A DNA stretch of 64,000 nucleotides from Methylocystis sp. Sn-Cys (GCF_016745395.1 NZ_JAERVJ010000001.1:124001-188000), one strand, 5' to 3'; positions 17,897-27,300 are shown, counted from the stretch's first letter. The notes: a model not told the origin generated them from the sequence alone. Made by a program: numbers and translations.

Positions 17897-18071
17897 CGTT
17901 AATTCTTTTAGGGTTCGTCGCATTCAGCGAGCCGTGAGCCTTTCGTCAAGAGATAGGCGTGAGCGGCCGTTCCGTCAAATAGACTCGGCCTTTGCCCGGA
18001 CGCGGCGCAGGGCTAACATGCGCGCGCTCCGGCGGCGGTTTCACGCGGCGGGCCAAGGGGAGGAATGTCAA

Positions 18072-18632
18072 ATGGCGCTACTCGTATTGCTCGGCCTCGC
18101 GGCGGCGGTCGGCTTCTGGCTGGTCGGGGCCTATAATGGTCTCGTCAATCTGCGGCAGCGCTGCAAACAGGCCTTCTCGGACATCAATGTCCAGCTCAAG
18201 CAGCGCCACGACCTCGTCCCTAATCTGGTCGAGACGGTGAAGGGCTACGCCACGCATGAGAAGACGACGCTCGACGACGTGATCAAGGCGCGCAACCTCG
18301 CCGTCTCGGCGGCCGGCCCCACCGCCCAGGGCGCGGCCGAGGGCGCGCTGACTGGCGCGCTCTCCCGCCTCATTGCGCTCAGCGAAGCCTATCCCGATCT
18401 CAAGGCCAATCAGAACTTCCAGCAGTTGCAGAGCGAGCTTGCGGATATAGAGAACAAGATCTCGGCCGCGCGGCGTTTCCTCAACAATACGGTCGCCGAA
18501 TACAACGGCACGCGCGAGGGCTTTCCGGGCTTCCTGATCGCCCAGCGTTACGGCTTCGAGCCGATGGATTATTTCAACCTCGGCGAAGCCGAGCAGAAGG
18601 CCATCGAAGCGGCGCCGAAGGTGCAGTTCTAA
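18072..18632 (+). CDS. lemA: LemA family protein
   Basis: A 186-residue protein with one N-terminal membrane helix (about residues 2-20) followed by a long helical domain. YNGLVNLRQRCKQAFSDI and the FPGFLIA segment are typical of the LemA family. GGGAGG eight bases before the ATG fixes the start. LemA genes commonly pair with an M48 metalloprotease, as here; the function is not well defined. Confidence 0.93.
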   Translation: MALLVLLGLAAAVGFWLVGAYNGLVNLRQRCKQAFSDINVQLKQRHDLVPNLVETVKGYATHEKTTLDDVIKARNLAVSAAGPTAQGAAEGALTGALSRLIALSEAYPDLKANQNFQQLQSELADIENKISAARRFLNNTVAEYNGTREGFPGFLIAQRYGFEPMDYFNLGEAEQKAIEAAPKVQF

Positions 18633-18646
18633 CCAAAGAGCCAGCC

Positions 18647-18730
18647 CGTCATTGCGAGGAGCGTAAGCGACGAAGCAACCCAGAGCCGCGATGACGCCCT
18701 GGATTGCTTCGCTTCGCTCGCAATGACGGG
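18647..18730. repeat. Family B palindromic repeat, copy B5
   Basis: An 84-bp family B element filling the space between lemA and the htpX-like gene, a pair that is normally adjacent. Confidence 0.9.
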
Positions 18731-18766
18731 TGCGCTACGGCCGGCGCCCCTAAACGGGAAACTCCA

Positions 18767-19885
18767 ATGTTCAAAGCCTACGGCCTCTATTCCCACATCC
18801 GCGCCAATCGGATGCGCTCGGCCTTCCTGCTTGCGGGCTTTGTCGTCCTGCTGCTGGCGCTAATGTTTTCCTTCGCGCTGATCTTCGAGGCCCTGAATGC
18901 GGGCGACGCGCCTTTCGACGTCATCGTCGCCCGCGCGACAAAGGACCTCGAATATGGCTGGCCGATCGGCGTCGCGGCGGCGGGGGCCTGGTTCGCCATC
19001 GCCTATTTCTTTCACCAGAGGATGATCGACTTCGCGACCGGCGCGCATGACGTCACCCGCGCAGAAACGCCGCGGCTTTACAATCTCCTCGAAAATCTCT
19101 GCATCTCGCGCGGCATTCCCATCCCGGCGCTGCAGATCGTCGAGAGTGACGCGCTCAACGCCTACGCCTCGGGCCTCGAAGAGGGGAAATATCGCATCGC
19201 CGTCACGCGCGGCCTGCTCGTGGAATTGACCGACCCCGAAATCGAGGCGGTGCTCGCCCATGAGCTGACCCATATCCGCAACCGCGACGTTCAGATGATG
19301 GTGATCGCGGTGATCTTCGCGGGCATTTTCGCCTTCGTCGCGGATTTGACCTTCCGCAACTGGAACTTCCCCTTCGGCTTCATGCCAACCCGCTCCTCCG
19401 ATCGCGAGGACAACCGGCGCGATGGCGGGGCATTGATTGCGATCGTCCTGGCGCTGCTGATCATCCTGCTGAGCTGGGGCGCCTCGGTGCTGATCCGCTT
19501 CGCGCTGTCACGCTCGCGCGAATTTCTCGCCGACGCAGGCTCTGTGGAGCTCACCAAGAATCCCGACGCCATGATTTCGGCGCTGCGGAAAATTGAGGCG
19601 CATTCGGTCATCCCCGACATGCCCTCGCGCATGCACGCCTTCTTTATCGAGAGCCCCGCGCGCGTGGAGGAATCGAGCTGGCTCGCAACACATCCGAGCG
19701 TCGACGAGCGCATCAGGGCGCTGATCGATTATGCCGGCGGACGGGATGTTGAGATCGCGCCAGATCCGGCGCCGATCGAGGAAGCTGCGCCTGAAGCCAT
19801 CGAGCCGCGGCCTGAGGAAGGGTCTTTCCTGCCCCAGGACGGCCGCACCCCCCTCGATCCGCCGAAGCCCGGCCCGTGGGGGTGA
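18767..19885 (+). CDS. M48 family membrane metalloprotease (HtpX-like)
   Basis: A 372-residue membrane zinc protease. There are two N-terminal helices (about 20-42 and 64-82), the zinc motif HELTH (His165, Glu166, His169), further hydrophobic segments near 176-195 and 225-250, and a downstream SREFLADAGSVEL segment with the third ligand region. The C-terminal tail is acidic and Pro-rich. The family degrades damaged or misfolded membrane proteins. It is longer than E. coli HtpX (about 290), and the pairing with lemA suggests the related HtpX-like subgroup. Confidence 0.9.
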   Translation: MFKAYGLYSHIRANRMRSAFLLAGFVVLLLALMFSFALIFEALNAGDAPFDVIVARATKDLEYGWPIGVAAAGAWFAIAYFFHQRMIDFATGAHDVTRAETPRLYNLLENLCISRGIPIPALQIVESDALNAYASGLEEGKYRIAVTRGLLVELTDPEIEAVLAHELTHIRNRDVQMMVIAVIFAGIFAFVADLTFRNWNFPFGFMPTRSSDREDNRRDGGALIAIVLALLIILLSWGASVLIRFALSRSREFLADAGSVELTKNPDAMISALRKIEAHSVIPDMPSRMHAFFIESPARVEESSWLATHPSVDERIRALIDYAGGRDVEIAPDPAPIEEAAPEAIEPRPEEGSFLPQDGRTPLDPPKPGPWG

Positions 19886-19935
19886 TCGTTTCGTCCCACG
19901 CGTTGGTCCCGCTCAAAAGCCGAGGAGCCTATAAA

Positions 19936-20649
19936 TTGAAATTTGATCGCCCAAGCAGGCAATTAACGAGACGCGCGGCGCTCGGCGCTCTTGGCGCGGC
20001 CCCCTTTCTTTCGATCTCTCCACTGCGCGCACAGGACGACTCCGCCTTTCCTCTACGCGGCGAGACCGGCGAGCCGATGCAGAATTTCCGCATCCCCTCG
20101 GAGCTGGACCCTGCGAGTCTTCCCGGCATTTTGTGGGAGGGCCGACGCGACGGGGATGTGATCCTCTATGAGTTCTTCGACTATAATTGCGTCTTCTGTC
20201 GCAAGGCGGCGCGCGAGCTGGCGAGCATCTCAGCGAGCGATCCGAATTTGCGGGTGGGGCTGATCAACAACGCCATCCTCTCAATCGGATCGGTGCAGGC
20301 GGCAAAAGTTCAGCAATCGGTCCTGCGCCTCTACGGCCCGGCGAAGGCCAATGAGTTTCACCTGAAAATGTATGCGGCGCGCGGCGGCGCCAATGGACCC
20401 TCGGCGCTCGCCATCGTGCGCGCCATGGGACTCGACGCGGCCAAGGTGGAAGACTCGGCCGACAGCGAAACAGTCAGCGACGTCGTCAAAAAGCAAACGC
20501 GCCTCGCGGCCGCGCTGGGCCTCGCTATGACGCCCGCGTTCATCATCGCCGGAACGGCGATCCTCGGCTGGCCGGGCGCCAAGCCGCTGCGCGAGATCAT
20601 CGCCAATGCGCGCAAATGCGATCAGCCGGTCTGCGAGAAGAAGAACTGA
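19936..20649 (+). CDS. Tat-exported DsbA-family thiol-disulfide protein
   Basis: A 237-residue periplasmic thioredoxin-fold protein with the active site CVFC (Cys85, Cys88), close to DsbA/DsbG-type bacterial homologues. A twin-arginine signal (LTRRAALGALG, residues 10-20) is visible. GAGGAG at 19922-19927 points to a TTG start at 19936; an upstream ATG at 19876 would overlap the protease gene and bury the signal. It probably oxidises or isomerises disulfides in exported proteins. The cis-proline region MTPAFII is present. Confidence 0.85.
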   Translation: MKFDRPSRQLTRRAALGALGAAPFLSISPLRAQDDSAFPLRGETGEPMQNFRIPSELDPASLPGILWEGRRDGDVILYEFFDYNCVFCRKAARELASISASDPNLRVGLINNAILSIGSVQAAKVQQSVLRLYGPAKANEFHLKMYAARGGANGPSALAIVRAMGLDAAKVEDSADSETVSDVVKKQTRLAAALGLAMTPAFIIAGTAILGWPGAKPLREIIANARKCDQPVCEKKN

Positions 20650-20719
20650 CGCCATTTCCAGCGCGGGTTGTCAATCCCCACGCGCGCGTAGCGCGATCGC
20701 GAATGACAACGCATAAGCC

Positions 20720-20796
20720 CGTCATTGCGAGCGTAGCGAAGCAATCCAGGGCCGCAGTAGCTGCTCTGGATTGCTTCGCTACGCTCGCAATGACGG
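20720..20796. repeat. Family B palindromic repeat, copy B6
   Basis: A 77-bp family B element between the convergent DsbA-like and esterase genes. Confidence 0.9.
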
Positions 20797-20907
20797 AGCA
20801 GCACGGGCTTGCGCGCCAGATCGCGCAGCGAGCGCTAACCTTGCTCCGGAATCCCCTGTGTCCGAACTGTGCGAACGTGGGGAATGCCAAGGCTCAAACC
20901 GAGACGT

Positions 20908-21801
20908 TCAAACGGCCGCGCCGACCGCCAGCTTTTGCTTCAGGAAAGCGATCGCCTTGTCGCGCGACTCGCGTGCTTCGGGGATGAAGCCCATCCATTG
21001 CCAGGCGTGAGGGACATCCGGCCAAAGCTCGAAATCCACCTCCACACCCGCCGCCCGCGCGCGCTCGACGAGGCGGGCGGAGTCGTCGCGCAGGGCCTCG
21101 TCGCGCCCCGCGTGGACGATGAGCGGCGGCAGGCCTGACAGATCGGCGTAGACGGGCGAGGCCAGCGGGTTTTTCCCGCTCGTCCGGCCGAGCGCCGACC
21201 GCGCGCCGGAAAGGATGACGCGGCGGGTGAAGAGCGCGTCCTTCTCTTCGTTTTCGCGCGCCGAGGGGCCGGCCACGGCAAGGTCTGTCCAGGGCGAAAA
21301 CAGCGCGGCGGCTTTCGGGAGGGGCAGGCCTTCGTCGCGCGCGCGGAGCATCAGCGAGACGGCCAGCCCGCCGCCGGCCGAGTCGCCAGCGAGAACGATC
21401 GGGCCCGGCCGGGACGCCAGCAGCGCCTTATAGGCGCACAGAACATCGTCGAGCGCCGCGGGAAAAATATGCTCGGGGGCAAGCCGATAGTCGGGCGTGA
21501 AAACATCGAAGCCAGCGCGGGCGAAATCGCGCGCGATGAAACGGAACAAGCGCGAGGAGCCGACGAGAAAGGCGCCGCCATAGAGATAGACGAGCGTCGC
21601 GCCGGCCGGCGCCCTGGTCGCCGGAACCCAATCGCCAGGAACATCCGGCATGAAGGGCGCGCGGTTTTCAGGAGAGAGTCGTTCAACGAAGCCCTGAAAG
21701 CGCCGCAGCGACGCAATCGTTCCCAAGAGCCGCGGCTTCACAAATCTGCGCAAAAGCGCAGCGGTTCGCCGCGCCGCGGGGCTTCCCTGACGCTCCGTCA
21801 T
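20908..21801 (-). CDS. HSL-family alpha/beta hydrolase (esterase)
   Basis: A 297-residue esterase of the hormone-sensitive lipase group. The nucleophile motif is GDSAGG (Ser141), the acid lies in HAGRDEALRDD and the histidine in PDVPHAW. The oxyanion motif, usually HGGG, reads YGGAF (Tyr74). ATG at 21801 overlaps the stop of the SEL1 gene by four bases. Natural substrate unknown. Confidence 0.88.
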   Translation of the reverse strand: MTERQGSPAARRTAALLRRFVKPRLLGTIASLRRFQGFVERLSPENRAPFMPDVPGDWVPATRAPAGATLVYLYGGAFLVGSSRLFRFIARDFARAGFDVFTPDYRLAPEHIFPAALDDVLCAYKALLASRPGPIVLAGDSAGGGLAVSLMLRARDEGLPLPKAAALFSPWTDLAVAGPSARENEEKDALFTRRVILSGARSALGRTSGKNPLASPVYADLSGLPPLIVHAGRDEALRDDSARLVERARAAGVEVDFELWPDVPHAWQWMGFIPEARESRDKAIAFLKQKLAVGAAV

Positions 21802-22679
21802 TTCGCCGGCTTTGGCGCGGGGGCGTTGGAGAGGAAATCGAGCGAGGGATCGTTGAGCCCCCCTTGCTTCGCCTTGTCGCGCCATTGCTTGGCCTGCGCG
21901 ACATCCACCTCCACCCCGAGCCCTTCCGCGTAGAGATGCGCGAGGCGGTTCTGCGCCACGGCGTTGCCCTTCTGCGCCGCCTTGCGCAGGAGATCGACGG
22001 CGGCGGCCCGGTCGCGCGCCACGCCGGCGCCGTTGAACTGCATGATGGCGTATTCGACCATCGCCGGGGCGAGACCGAGATCCGAGGCGCGCTTGAACCA
22101 ATCCGCCGCCTGCCGCTCGTCCTTCTCGACGCCCTTGCCGGTCTTGTAGAGAATGCCCAGCGCATAGTCGGCATCGGCTGAGCCGGCCGCCGAGGCGCGC
22201 TTGAAGAAGCTCAGGGCCTTCGCGAAATCGGGGTCCCTGCCGTCATTCTCGAGCGCGATCTCGCCGAGAAGATGCAGCGCCGCCGCATGTTCCTTGGCGC
22301 CGGCCTTTTCGAGATAGGCGCGGGCGCGGGCGCGATCCTTGGCGATGTCGATGCCTTCGAGCAGCCCCACGCCATAAAGATAGGCGGCCTCCGCATCGCC
22401 ATTGTCCGCCCCGCGCCGGAACCAGTCCATCGCCTGTTTCATATCGCGCGCGACGCCGGCGCCTTCGAGATAAAGCCGGCCAATAAGGGTCTGCGCGGCG
22501 GCGTCCTTGGGATTGGCGTCGACGCGTTTCTTCGCCTCGGCCAGAGCCGCCTTGTAGTCGCCGCGCTGATAGGCGCCGAAGGCGAGATCGCGCGAGGCGG
22601 TCGGTGTTTCGACTGGCGCGGCGAGAGCGAGCGTCGAGAGGCTCAAGGCGACGAAGGGCGCCATGAAACGGCGGATCAT
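21798..22679 (-). CDS. Exported SEL1-like repeat protein
   Basis: A 293-residue protein with a signal peptide (residues 1-20, LALAAP) followed by six or seven SEL1/TPR-like helical repeats (patterns such as AGVARDMKQAMDWFRRGADN and GKGVEKDERQAADWF). These repeats form protein-binding superhelices, often in envelope assembly or signalling. It is coupled by ATGA overlaps to the ThiE-like gene before it and the esterase after it. Confidence 0.88.
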   Translation of the reverse strand: MIRRFMAPFVALSLSTLALAAPVETPTASRDLAFGAYQRGDYKAALAEAKKRVDANPKDAAAQTLIGRLYLEGAGVARDMKQAMDWFRRGADNGDAEAAYLYGVGLLEGIDIAKDRARARAYLEKAGAKEHAAALHLLGEIALENDGRDPDFAKALSFFKRASAAGSADADYALGILYKTGKGVEKDERQAADWFKRASDLGLAPAMVEYAIMQFNGAGVARDRAAAVDLLRKAAQKGNAVAQNRLAHLYAEGLGVEVDVAQAKQWRDKAKQGGLNDPSLDFLSNAPAPKPAK

Positions 22680-23287
22680 GCGCGCGTTCCTTCCAAAAGC
22701 TTCAACGCCTCCGCGACAGCCTGCGCTGGGCCGCGCTTATCCGTCCAGACGGCGTCGTCGACCATCACGAAATCGGCCCCCGCTTCGGCGAGCGGCGCGA
22801 TGTCGGCGAGCGATGCGGCGCGGGCGACGCAGGGCGTGTTGAACAGCTCCGCCCACCAGGCGACGCGCTCGATCAACCCGGCCAAATCCGCACCCTCGAA
22901 CAGCACGTAATCGACATTCAGCTCGCCGGCGCGCATGGCGTCGTCGCGCAGCTCGAAGCCGCCGGCGCCGACGATATATTTGGGCGAGAGCTTCTTTACG
23001 GCGTCGACCAGCTCCTCACCGGAGCCGTTTATGTGCGCGCCATCGGCCCTGGCGCGCAGCGCCACGGTGGCGGAGCCCTCGACGAGAACAGCGACGCCCT
23101 TCTCCTGCGCCAAAGGCGTGAGCGCCCGCACGATCTCTTCGTTCTTGCGAGGATCGTCACCCGCAAGCCGAATGAGGAGCGACGCGACGTCGCCCGCCGA
23201 GAGCGCGTTTTCGAGCGCGGGCAGGAAATCACGGGCCTCGGCCAGCGGCGGCGTGGCGAGATAGAGGCGCGGCGCGTCTTCGCTCAT
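22676..23287 (-). CDS. ThiE-like TIM-barrel protein with a degenerate active site
   Basis: A 203-residue single-domain protein fitting the thiamine-phosphate synthase/TenI fold. The spacing of beta strands (RLYLATPP, VAVLVEG, YIVGAGG, FVMVDDAVW) fits. Residues that bind the pyrimidine and diphosphate in true ThiE (the NDR motif and the HLGQxD motif) are not recognisable; the corresponding places read VEGS and HINGSG. A thiamine role is therefore doubtful. It heads the coupled ThiE-like/SEL1/esterase set and follows argH by four bases. Confidence 0.75.
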   Translation of the reverse strand: MSEDAPRLYLATPPLAEARDFLPALENALSAGDVASLLIRLAGDDPRKNEEIVRALTPLAQEKGVAVLVEGSATVALRARADGAHINGSGEELVDAVKKLSPKYIVGAGGFELRDDAMRAGELNVDYVLFEGADLAGLIERVAWWAELFNTPCVARAASLADIAPLAEAGADFVMVDDAVWTDKRGPAQAVAEALKLLEGTRA

Positions 23288-23291
23288 GATT

Positions 23292-24674
23292 TTAGCCTTT
23301 GAGACGTTCGAGCCAGCTTTGCGCCTGTTTGCGCACATTCTCGGGCGCCGTGCCGCCGAAGCTCACCCGGCTTTCGACCGATTTCTCGACGCCCAGCACC
23401 GCGAAAACATCCTCGGATATACGCGGCTCTACGCTCTGGAGATCGGCGAGCGAGAGGTCTTCGAGACCCACGCCCTTGCCCTCGGCCAGCGCCACCACAC
23501 GGCCGGTGACATGATGCGCCTCGCGGAAGGGGAGGTTCAGCTTGCGCACCAGCCAATCGGCGAGGTCGGTCGCGGTGGAGAAGCCGGCGCCGGCAGCCGC
23601 CTTCATGCGCGCGCGGTTCACCTTCATGTCGCGGACCATGCCCGACATGGCGGCGATGCAGAGGGAGAGCGAGTCGAGCGAGTCGAAGGCGCCTTCCTTA
23701 TCCTCCTGCATATCCTTGGAATAGGCGAGCGGCAGACCCTTCATCACGATGAGCAGCGCCTGCAGCGCGCCGATGATGCGGCCCGATTTGCCGCGCACTA
23801 GCTCCGCCGCATCCGGATTGCGCTTCTGCGGCATGATCGAGGAGCCGGTGGTGAACTTGTCCGACAGCGAAATGAAACTGAACTGCGAGGTCGTCCACAG
23901 CACGATTTCTTCCGCGAAGCGCGAGAGATGCGTGGCGCAAATTGCGGCGGCCGAGAGCGTCTCCAGCACGAAGTCGCGGTCGGAGACGCTGTCGAGCGAA
24001 TTGGCGGTGGGCCGGTCGAAGTGCAGCGCCTGCGCCGTCATATGGCGGTCGATGGGAAAGGACGTGCCGGCGAGCGCCGCTGCGCCCAGCGGGCATTCAT
24101 TGAGGCGCGCACGCGCGTCGCGCAGGCGCCCACGGTCGCGGCCCACCATTTCGACATAAGCGAGAAGATGATGTCCGAGCGTGACCGGCTGGGCGCTTTG
24201 CAGATGGGTGAAGCCCGGCATGACGCTGCCGGCTTCTTCCAAAGCGCGCTCGGCCAGCGCGAGCTGCAGATCGGCGAGCTGGGCGTCGAGCGCGTCGATC
24301 TCGTCGCGGATGTACAGGCGGAAATCCGTCGCCACCTGATCGTTGCGCGACCGCGCCGTGTGCAGCCGCCCGGCGGCGGGGCCGATCAGCTCGGCGAGCC
24401 GCGACTCGGCGTTCATATGGATGTCTTCGAGGGCGCGCGAGAATGTAAATTCCCCGCGCTCGATCTCGCCGGCGATCTGGGTCAGACCTTCGGTGATCTT
24501 GGCGGCGTCAGCTTCGGAGACGATCCCCTGCTTCGCCAGCATGGCGACATGGGCGAGCGAGCCGCGGATGTCCTGGGGACCGAGGCGCTTGTCGAAATCG
24601 ATGGAGACGTTGATGGCCTCGAGAACCGCGTCGGTTGCGCTCTGAAAGCGACCGCCCCATATTTTGCTCGTCAT
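23292..24674 (-). CDS. argH: Argininosuccinate lyase
   Basis: Cleaves argininosuccinate to arginine and fumarate, the final arginine step. The 460-residue protein carries the superfamily signature [19 protein letters not shown] and HLQSAQP. ATG at 24674 gives the typical [10 protein letters not shown] start. Only 23 bases separate it from the divergent tlpA start. lptM and lysA, its usual downstream neighbours, lie 12 kb away. Confidence 0.97.
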   Translation of the reverse strand: MTSKIWGGRFQSATDAVLEAINVSIDFDKRLGPQDIRGSLAHVAMLAKQGIVSEADAAKITEGLTQIAGEIERGEFTFSRALEDIHMNAESRLAELIGPAAGRLHTARSRNDQVATDFRLYIRDEIDALDAQLADLQLALAERALEEAGSVMPGFTHLQSAQPVTLGHHLLAYVEMVGRDRGRLRDARARLNECPLGAAALAGTSFPIDRHMTAQALHFDRPTANSLDSVSDRDFVLETLSAAAICATHLSRFAEEIVLWTTSQFSFISLSDKFTTGSSIMPQKRNPDAAELVRGKSGRIIGALQALLIVMKGLPLAYSKDMQEDKEGAFDSLDSLSLCIAAMSGMVRDMKVNRARMKAAAGAGFSTATDLADWLVRKLNLPFREAHHVTGRVVALAEGKGVGLEDLSLADLQSVEPRISEDVFAVLGVEKSVESRVSFGGTAPENVRKQAQSWLERLKG

Positions 24675-24697
24675 TTTTACCCCGGAGCCTGCGCCAT

Positions 24698-25354
24698 ATG
24701 AAAAAGCTTGCCGCCTTCCCGCGTCGCCTCGCGACATTCGTCATCGCAGCGGCCGGCGCGGGGTTTCTATACGCGGGCGGCCCGAGCGGCAAGGAAGCCA
24801 CGTCGCAAGCGCATGCCGAAGACTGCGCGGGCGCGGTGAAAACAGCCGACGCGGTCAAGGACATCGCCAAGGGCGAGGTCGCCGCGATGACCATCTCCAA
24901 AAAGCCGGAGAAGCTCCCCGACTACGCCTTTACCGGCCCGGACGGAAAGCCCGTCGCCCTTTCCGCCTTCAAGGGCAAGACCGTGCTTCTCAACGTCTGG
25001 GCGACATGGTGCGTGCCCTGTCGCGGCGAGATGCCGGAGCTCGACAAGCTGCAGGCGGAAGAAGGCTCGGACAAGTTTCAGGTCGTCACAGTCAATATCG
25101 ATACGTCCCGGCTGGAGCGGCCGAAGAAATTCTTCGAGGAGACCGGCGTGAAGGCGCTCACCCTCTATTCTGACCCCAAGGCCAATATTTTCTTCGAGAT
25201 GAAACAGGCCGGCAAGGCGCTGGGCCTGCCGGTGACCGTGCTGGTCGATCCGGAAGGCTGTCAGATCGGGCTCATGAACGGGCCGGCGAATTGGCATTCG
25301 GCCGACGCCAAGGCGCTGGTGAGCAAAGCCGTCGAGGCGGCGAGCTTAAAATAA
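24698..25354 (+). CDS. tlpA: TlpA-type membrane-anchored thioredoxin
   Basis: A 218-residue protein with an N-terminal membrane anchor (residues 9-26) and a periplasmic thioredoxin domain with WCVPC (Cys105, Cys108). Two more Cys (43 and near 187) match TlpA of rhizobia, which reduces Cu-site precursors of cytochrome oxidase. The position next to argH is the conserved rhizobial arrangement. Confidence 0.9.
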   Translation: MKKLAAFPRRLATFVIAAAGAGFLYAGGPSGKEATSQAHAEDCAGAVKTADAVKDIAKGEVAAMTISKKPEKLPDYAFTGPDGKPVALSAFKGKTVLLNVWATWCVPCRGEMPELDKLQAEEGSDKFQVVTVNIDTSRLERPKKFFEETGVKALTLYSDPKANIFFEMKQAGKALGLPVTVLVDPEGCQIGLMNGPANWHSADAKALVSKAVEAASLK

Positions 25355-25418
25355 CCGGCCCACGCCCTATCTCTGACATGCGCCTTGGCCTTCGCCGGGC
25401 GGAGAAGGAGGCAGGGCC

Positions 25419-25853
25419 ATGCATGTCACGATCGAACAGGCCGAAAAGGCGATCGCCGCCGCGCGCCAGAAGGCGCTCGCGCTCGGCACGCAAATGTGCA
25501 TCGCCGTCGTCGACTCCGGCGGCGTGCTCAAGGCCTTCCACCGCATGGACGACGCCTGGGTGGGCAGCGTCGACATTGCAATCAAGAAGGCCAAGACCGC
25601 CGTCTTCTTCGGCATGCCGACCGGGCAGATCGGCAAGCTCTCGCAGCCGGGCGGACCGCTCTATGGCATCGAACATTCCAACGATGGGCTCGTCACTTTC
25701 CCCGGCGGTCTCCCCATCGTCGACAAGGATGGGGTGATGATCGGCGCGGTCGGCGTCAGCGGCTCGTCGGTCGAGAACGACCATGCCGTGGCTTCGGCCG
25801 GCGTCGCGACGCTCGGCGTCGCGGAACTGCCGGAACACCCCTGGCGGACGTGA
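25419..25853 (+). CDS. GlcG/HbpS-like protein (DUF336)
   Basis: A 144-residue protein of the GlcG/HbpS family (PF03928). Typical segments are [22 protein letters not shown] and GAVGVSG. Some members bind haem or cobalamin derivatives, others accompany glycolate or propanediol use; none of that context is present here. GGAGG lies just before the ATG. Confidence 0.87.
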   Translation: MHVTIEQAEKAIAAARQKALALGTQMCIAVVDSGGVLKAFHRMDDAWVGSVDIAIKKAKTAVFFGMPTGQIGKLSQPGGPLYGIEHSNDGLVTFPGGLPIVDKDGVMIGAVGVSGSSVENDHAVASAGVATLGVAELPEHPWRT

Positions 25854-25930
25854 CCGCAGGGCTTATCCGTCGTGAGTTCCCGCCGGGCGCGGCCCGGCGG
25901 GAATAATGGCGCGTTCCGATGGGACGCGCG

Positions 25931-26419
25931 TCAGCCCTTGTGCTTCTTCTTCTTGGCGTGCTCGGGCGCATGGGCCGGAGCCGGGGCCGGAGCGGCTTCG
26001 GCGGGCTTCGGCGCTTCCTGGACGGCCGGCGCCGGGGCGGGGTCGGCGGCGGGCGCGATCACGGCCGCCGGCTCCACGGCAGGCGGCGGAGCCGCCTCGC
26101 TCTTCTGCTGGGTCGCTTCGGTCGGCGCTGGGGCCGGGGATTCGGCCGCCGGCCGTGAGGTGAAGAGCCAGGTGAGGCCGGCGATCACGAGCACCGCGCC
26201 GGCAACGCCCAGGCCGATCCATCCTGTGCGTCTCGAAGCGGCCGGCGCAACGGGATCGATGGCGGAGGCGGGATAGACAGAAGACGGCGGATCGACGGGG
26301 TCGACCGGCGACGCGGCGGGCGTCTCGCGAATCGGCGCATCGGCCGGCAATACGCCGCGGTATTGGCTCCACACCCAGGCGGCCGGCGGCTGCCCGTTTG
26401 GTCCTTCCGTGTTCGGCAT
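25931..26419 (-). CDS. Single-pass membrane protein with Ala/Pro-rich tail
   Basis: A 162-residue protein not recognised as a family. A hydrophilic N-terminal segment (1-65) precedes one membrane helix (about 66-86). A low-complexity Ala/Pro/Glu region follows, ending in His and Lys (HAKKKKHKG). The AAAP tail resembles periplasm-spanning linkers. GGGGAGG nine bases before the ATG supports this start over the ATG at 26482. Function unknown. Confidence 0.6.
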   Translation of the reverse strand: MPNTEGPNGQPPAAWVWSQYRGVLPADAPIRETPAASPVDPVDPPSSVYPASAIDPVAPAASRRTGWIGLGVAGAVLVIAGLTWLFTSRPAAESPAPAPTEATQQKSEAAPPPAVEPAAVIAPAADPAPAPAVQEAPKPAEAAPAPAPAHAPEHAKKKKHKG

Positions 26420-26628
26420 TTCCAAACCTCCCCTGATGCGCTGCTCGAATTTTGCGCCGCTCGGTGGCATGTTGCATCGCATTGCGTCTGGTCACAAGCA
26501 TATTGACGAGCAGCAATTGAGTCGCATTGGGCGACGCCCATGCAAAGCGGCGCCTTTACGGGAGACATTCTCGAAAAAGGCGCTAATTAGGGGGAGCCTC
26601 CCCCGCCTTTCACGGAAGCGAGACGCGC

Positions 26629-27114
26629 ATGACCATCAAAGCCGGCGATAGAATTCCCGACGTCACCCTCACCATCATGGGCAAGAACGGCCCGGAGCCG
26701 ATCAAGACCTCGGATTATTTCAAGGGACGCAAGGTCGCGCTCTTTTCGGTGCCGGGCGCATTCACGCCCACCTGCCACGCCAAGCATTTGCCGGGCTTCG
26801 TCGAAAAATATGACGCGCTGAAAGCCAAGGGCGTCGACGCCGTGGCGGTGACCGCCGTCAACGACGTCTTCACCCTCGACGCCTGGCTCAAGGATCGCGG
26901 CGCGCAGGGCAAGATCGACGGCCTCGCCGATGGCTCGGCGGCCTTCGCCAAAGCCCTGGGGCTGGAGCTGGATCTGACCGACTTCGGCCTCGGCGTTCGC
27001 GGCAAACGCTATTCGGCGGTGGTCAACGACGGGGTCCTCGAATGGATCAACGTCGAAGAGAATTCGAGCCTTGCCACCGTCTCCAGCGCCGAAGCGACGC
27101 TGGAAAAGCTCTGA
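26629..27114 (+). CDS. Peroxiredoxin, Prx5 type, single cysteine
   Basis: A cytoplasmic thiol peroxidase reducing peroxides. The 161-residue protein has the Prx5 signature PGAFTPTCH with peroxidatic Cys49. This is the only cysteine in the protein, so it must be recycled by an external thiol such as glutathione or glutaredoxin. No reductase gene is adjacent. Confidence 0.93.
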   Translation: MTIKAGDRIPDVTLTIMGKNGPEPIKTSDYFKGRKVALFSVPGAFTPTCHAKHLPGFVEKYDALKAKGVDAVAVTAVNDVFTLDAWLKDRGAQGKIDGLADGSAAFAKALGLELDLTDFGLGVRGKRYSAVVNDGVLEWINVEENSSLATVSSAEATLEKL

Positions 27115-27160
27115 GCCGCGCAAGGCCGGCCCCGGCGGGGTCGGCCCAGTTCGTTGACAG

Positions 27161-27300
27161 ACCTCCGAGGCGGCCTCGTCCTTCGAGACAGGCGCTTCGC
27201 GCCCTCCTCAGGATGAGGCCTAAGTGTTTGGCGAAGTTGCAAAAGCTCCTCATGCTGAGGAGCCTGCGCAGCAGGCGTCTCGAAGCACGAGGGGCGTCGG
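27161..27300. repeat. Family C repeat, copy C1
   Basis: About 140 bp beginning CCTCCGAGGCGGCCTCGTCC and ending with the CTTCGAGACGCCTGCTGCG arm in reverse orientation. It is inverted relative to C2 (45456) and C3 (52548). It fills most of the gap before the DUF1289 gene. Confidence 0.88.

Noticed and set aside
16385-17902. 505-codon open frame on the plus strand
   Set aside because: Antisense to fmt and def, both certain genes.
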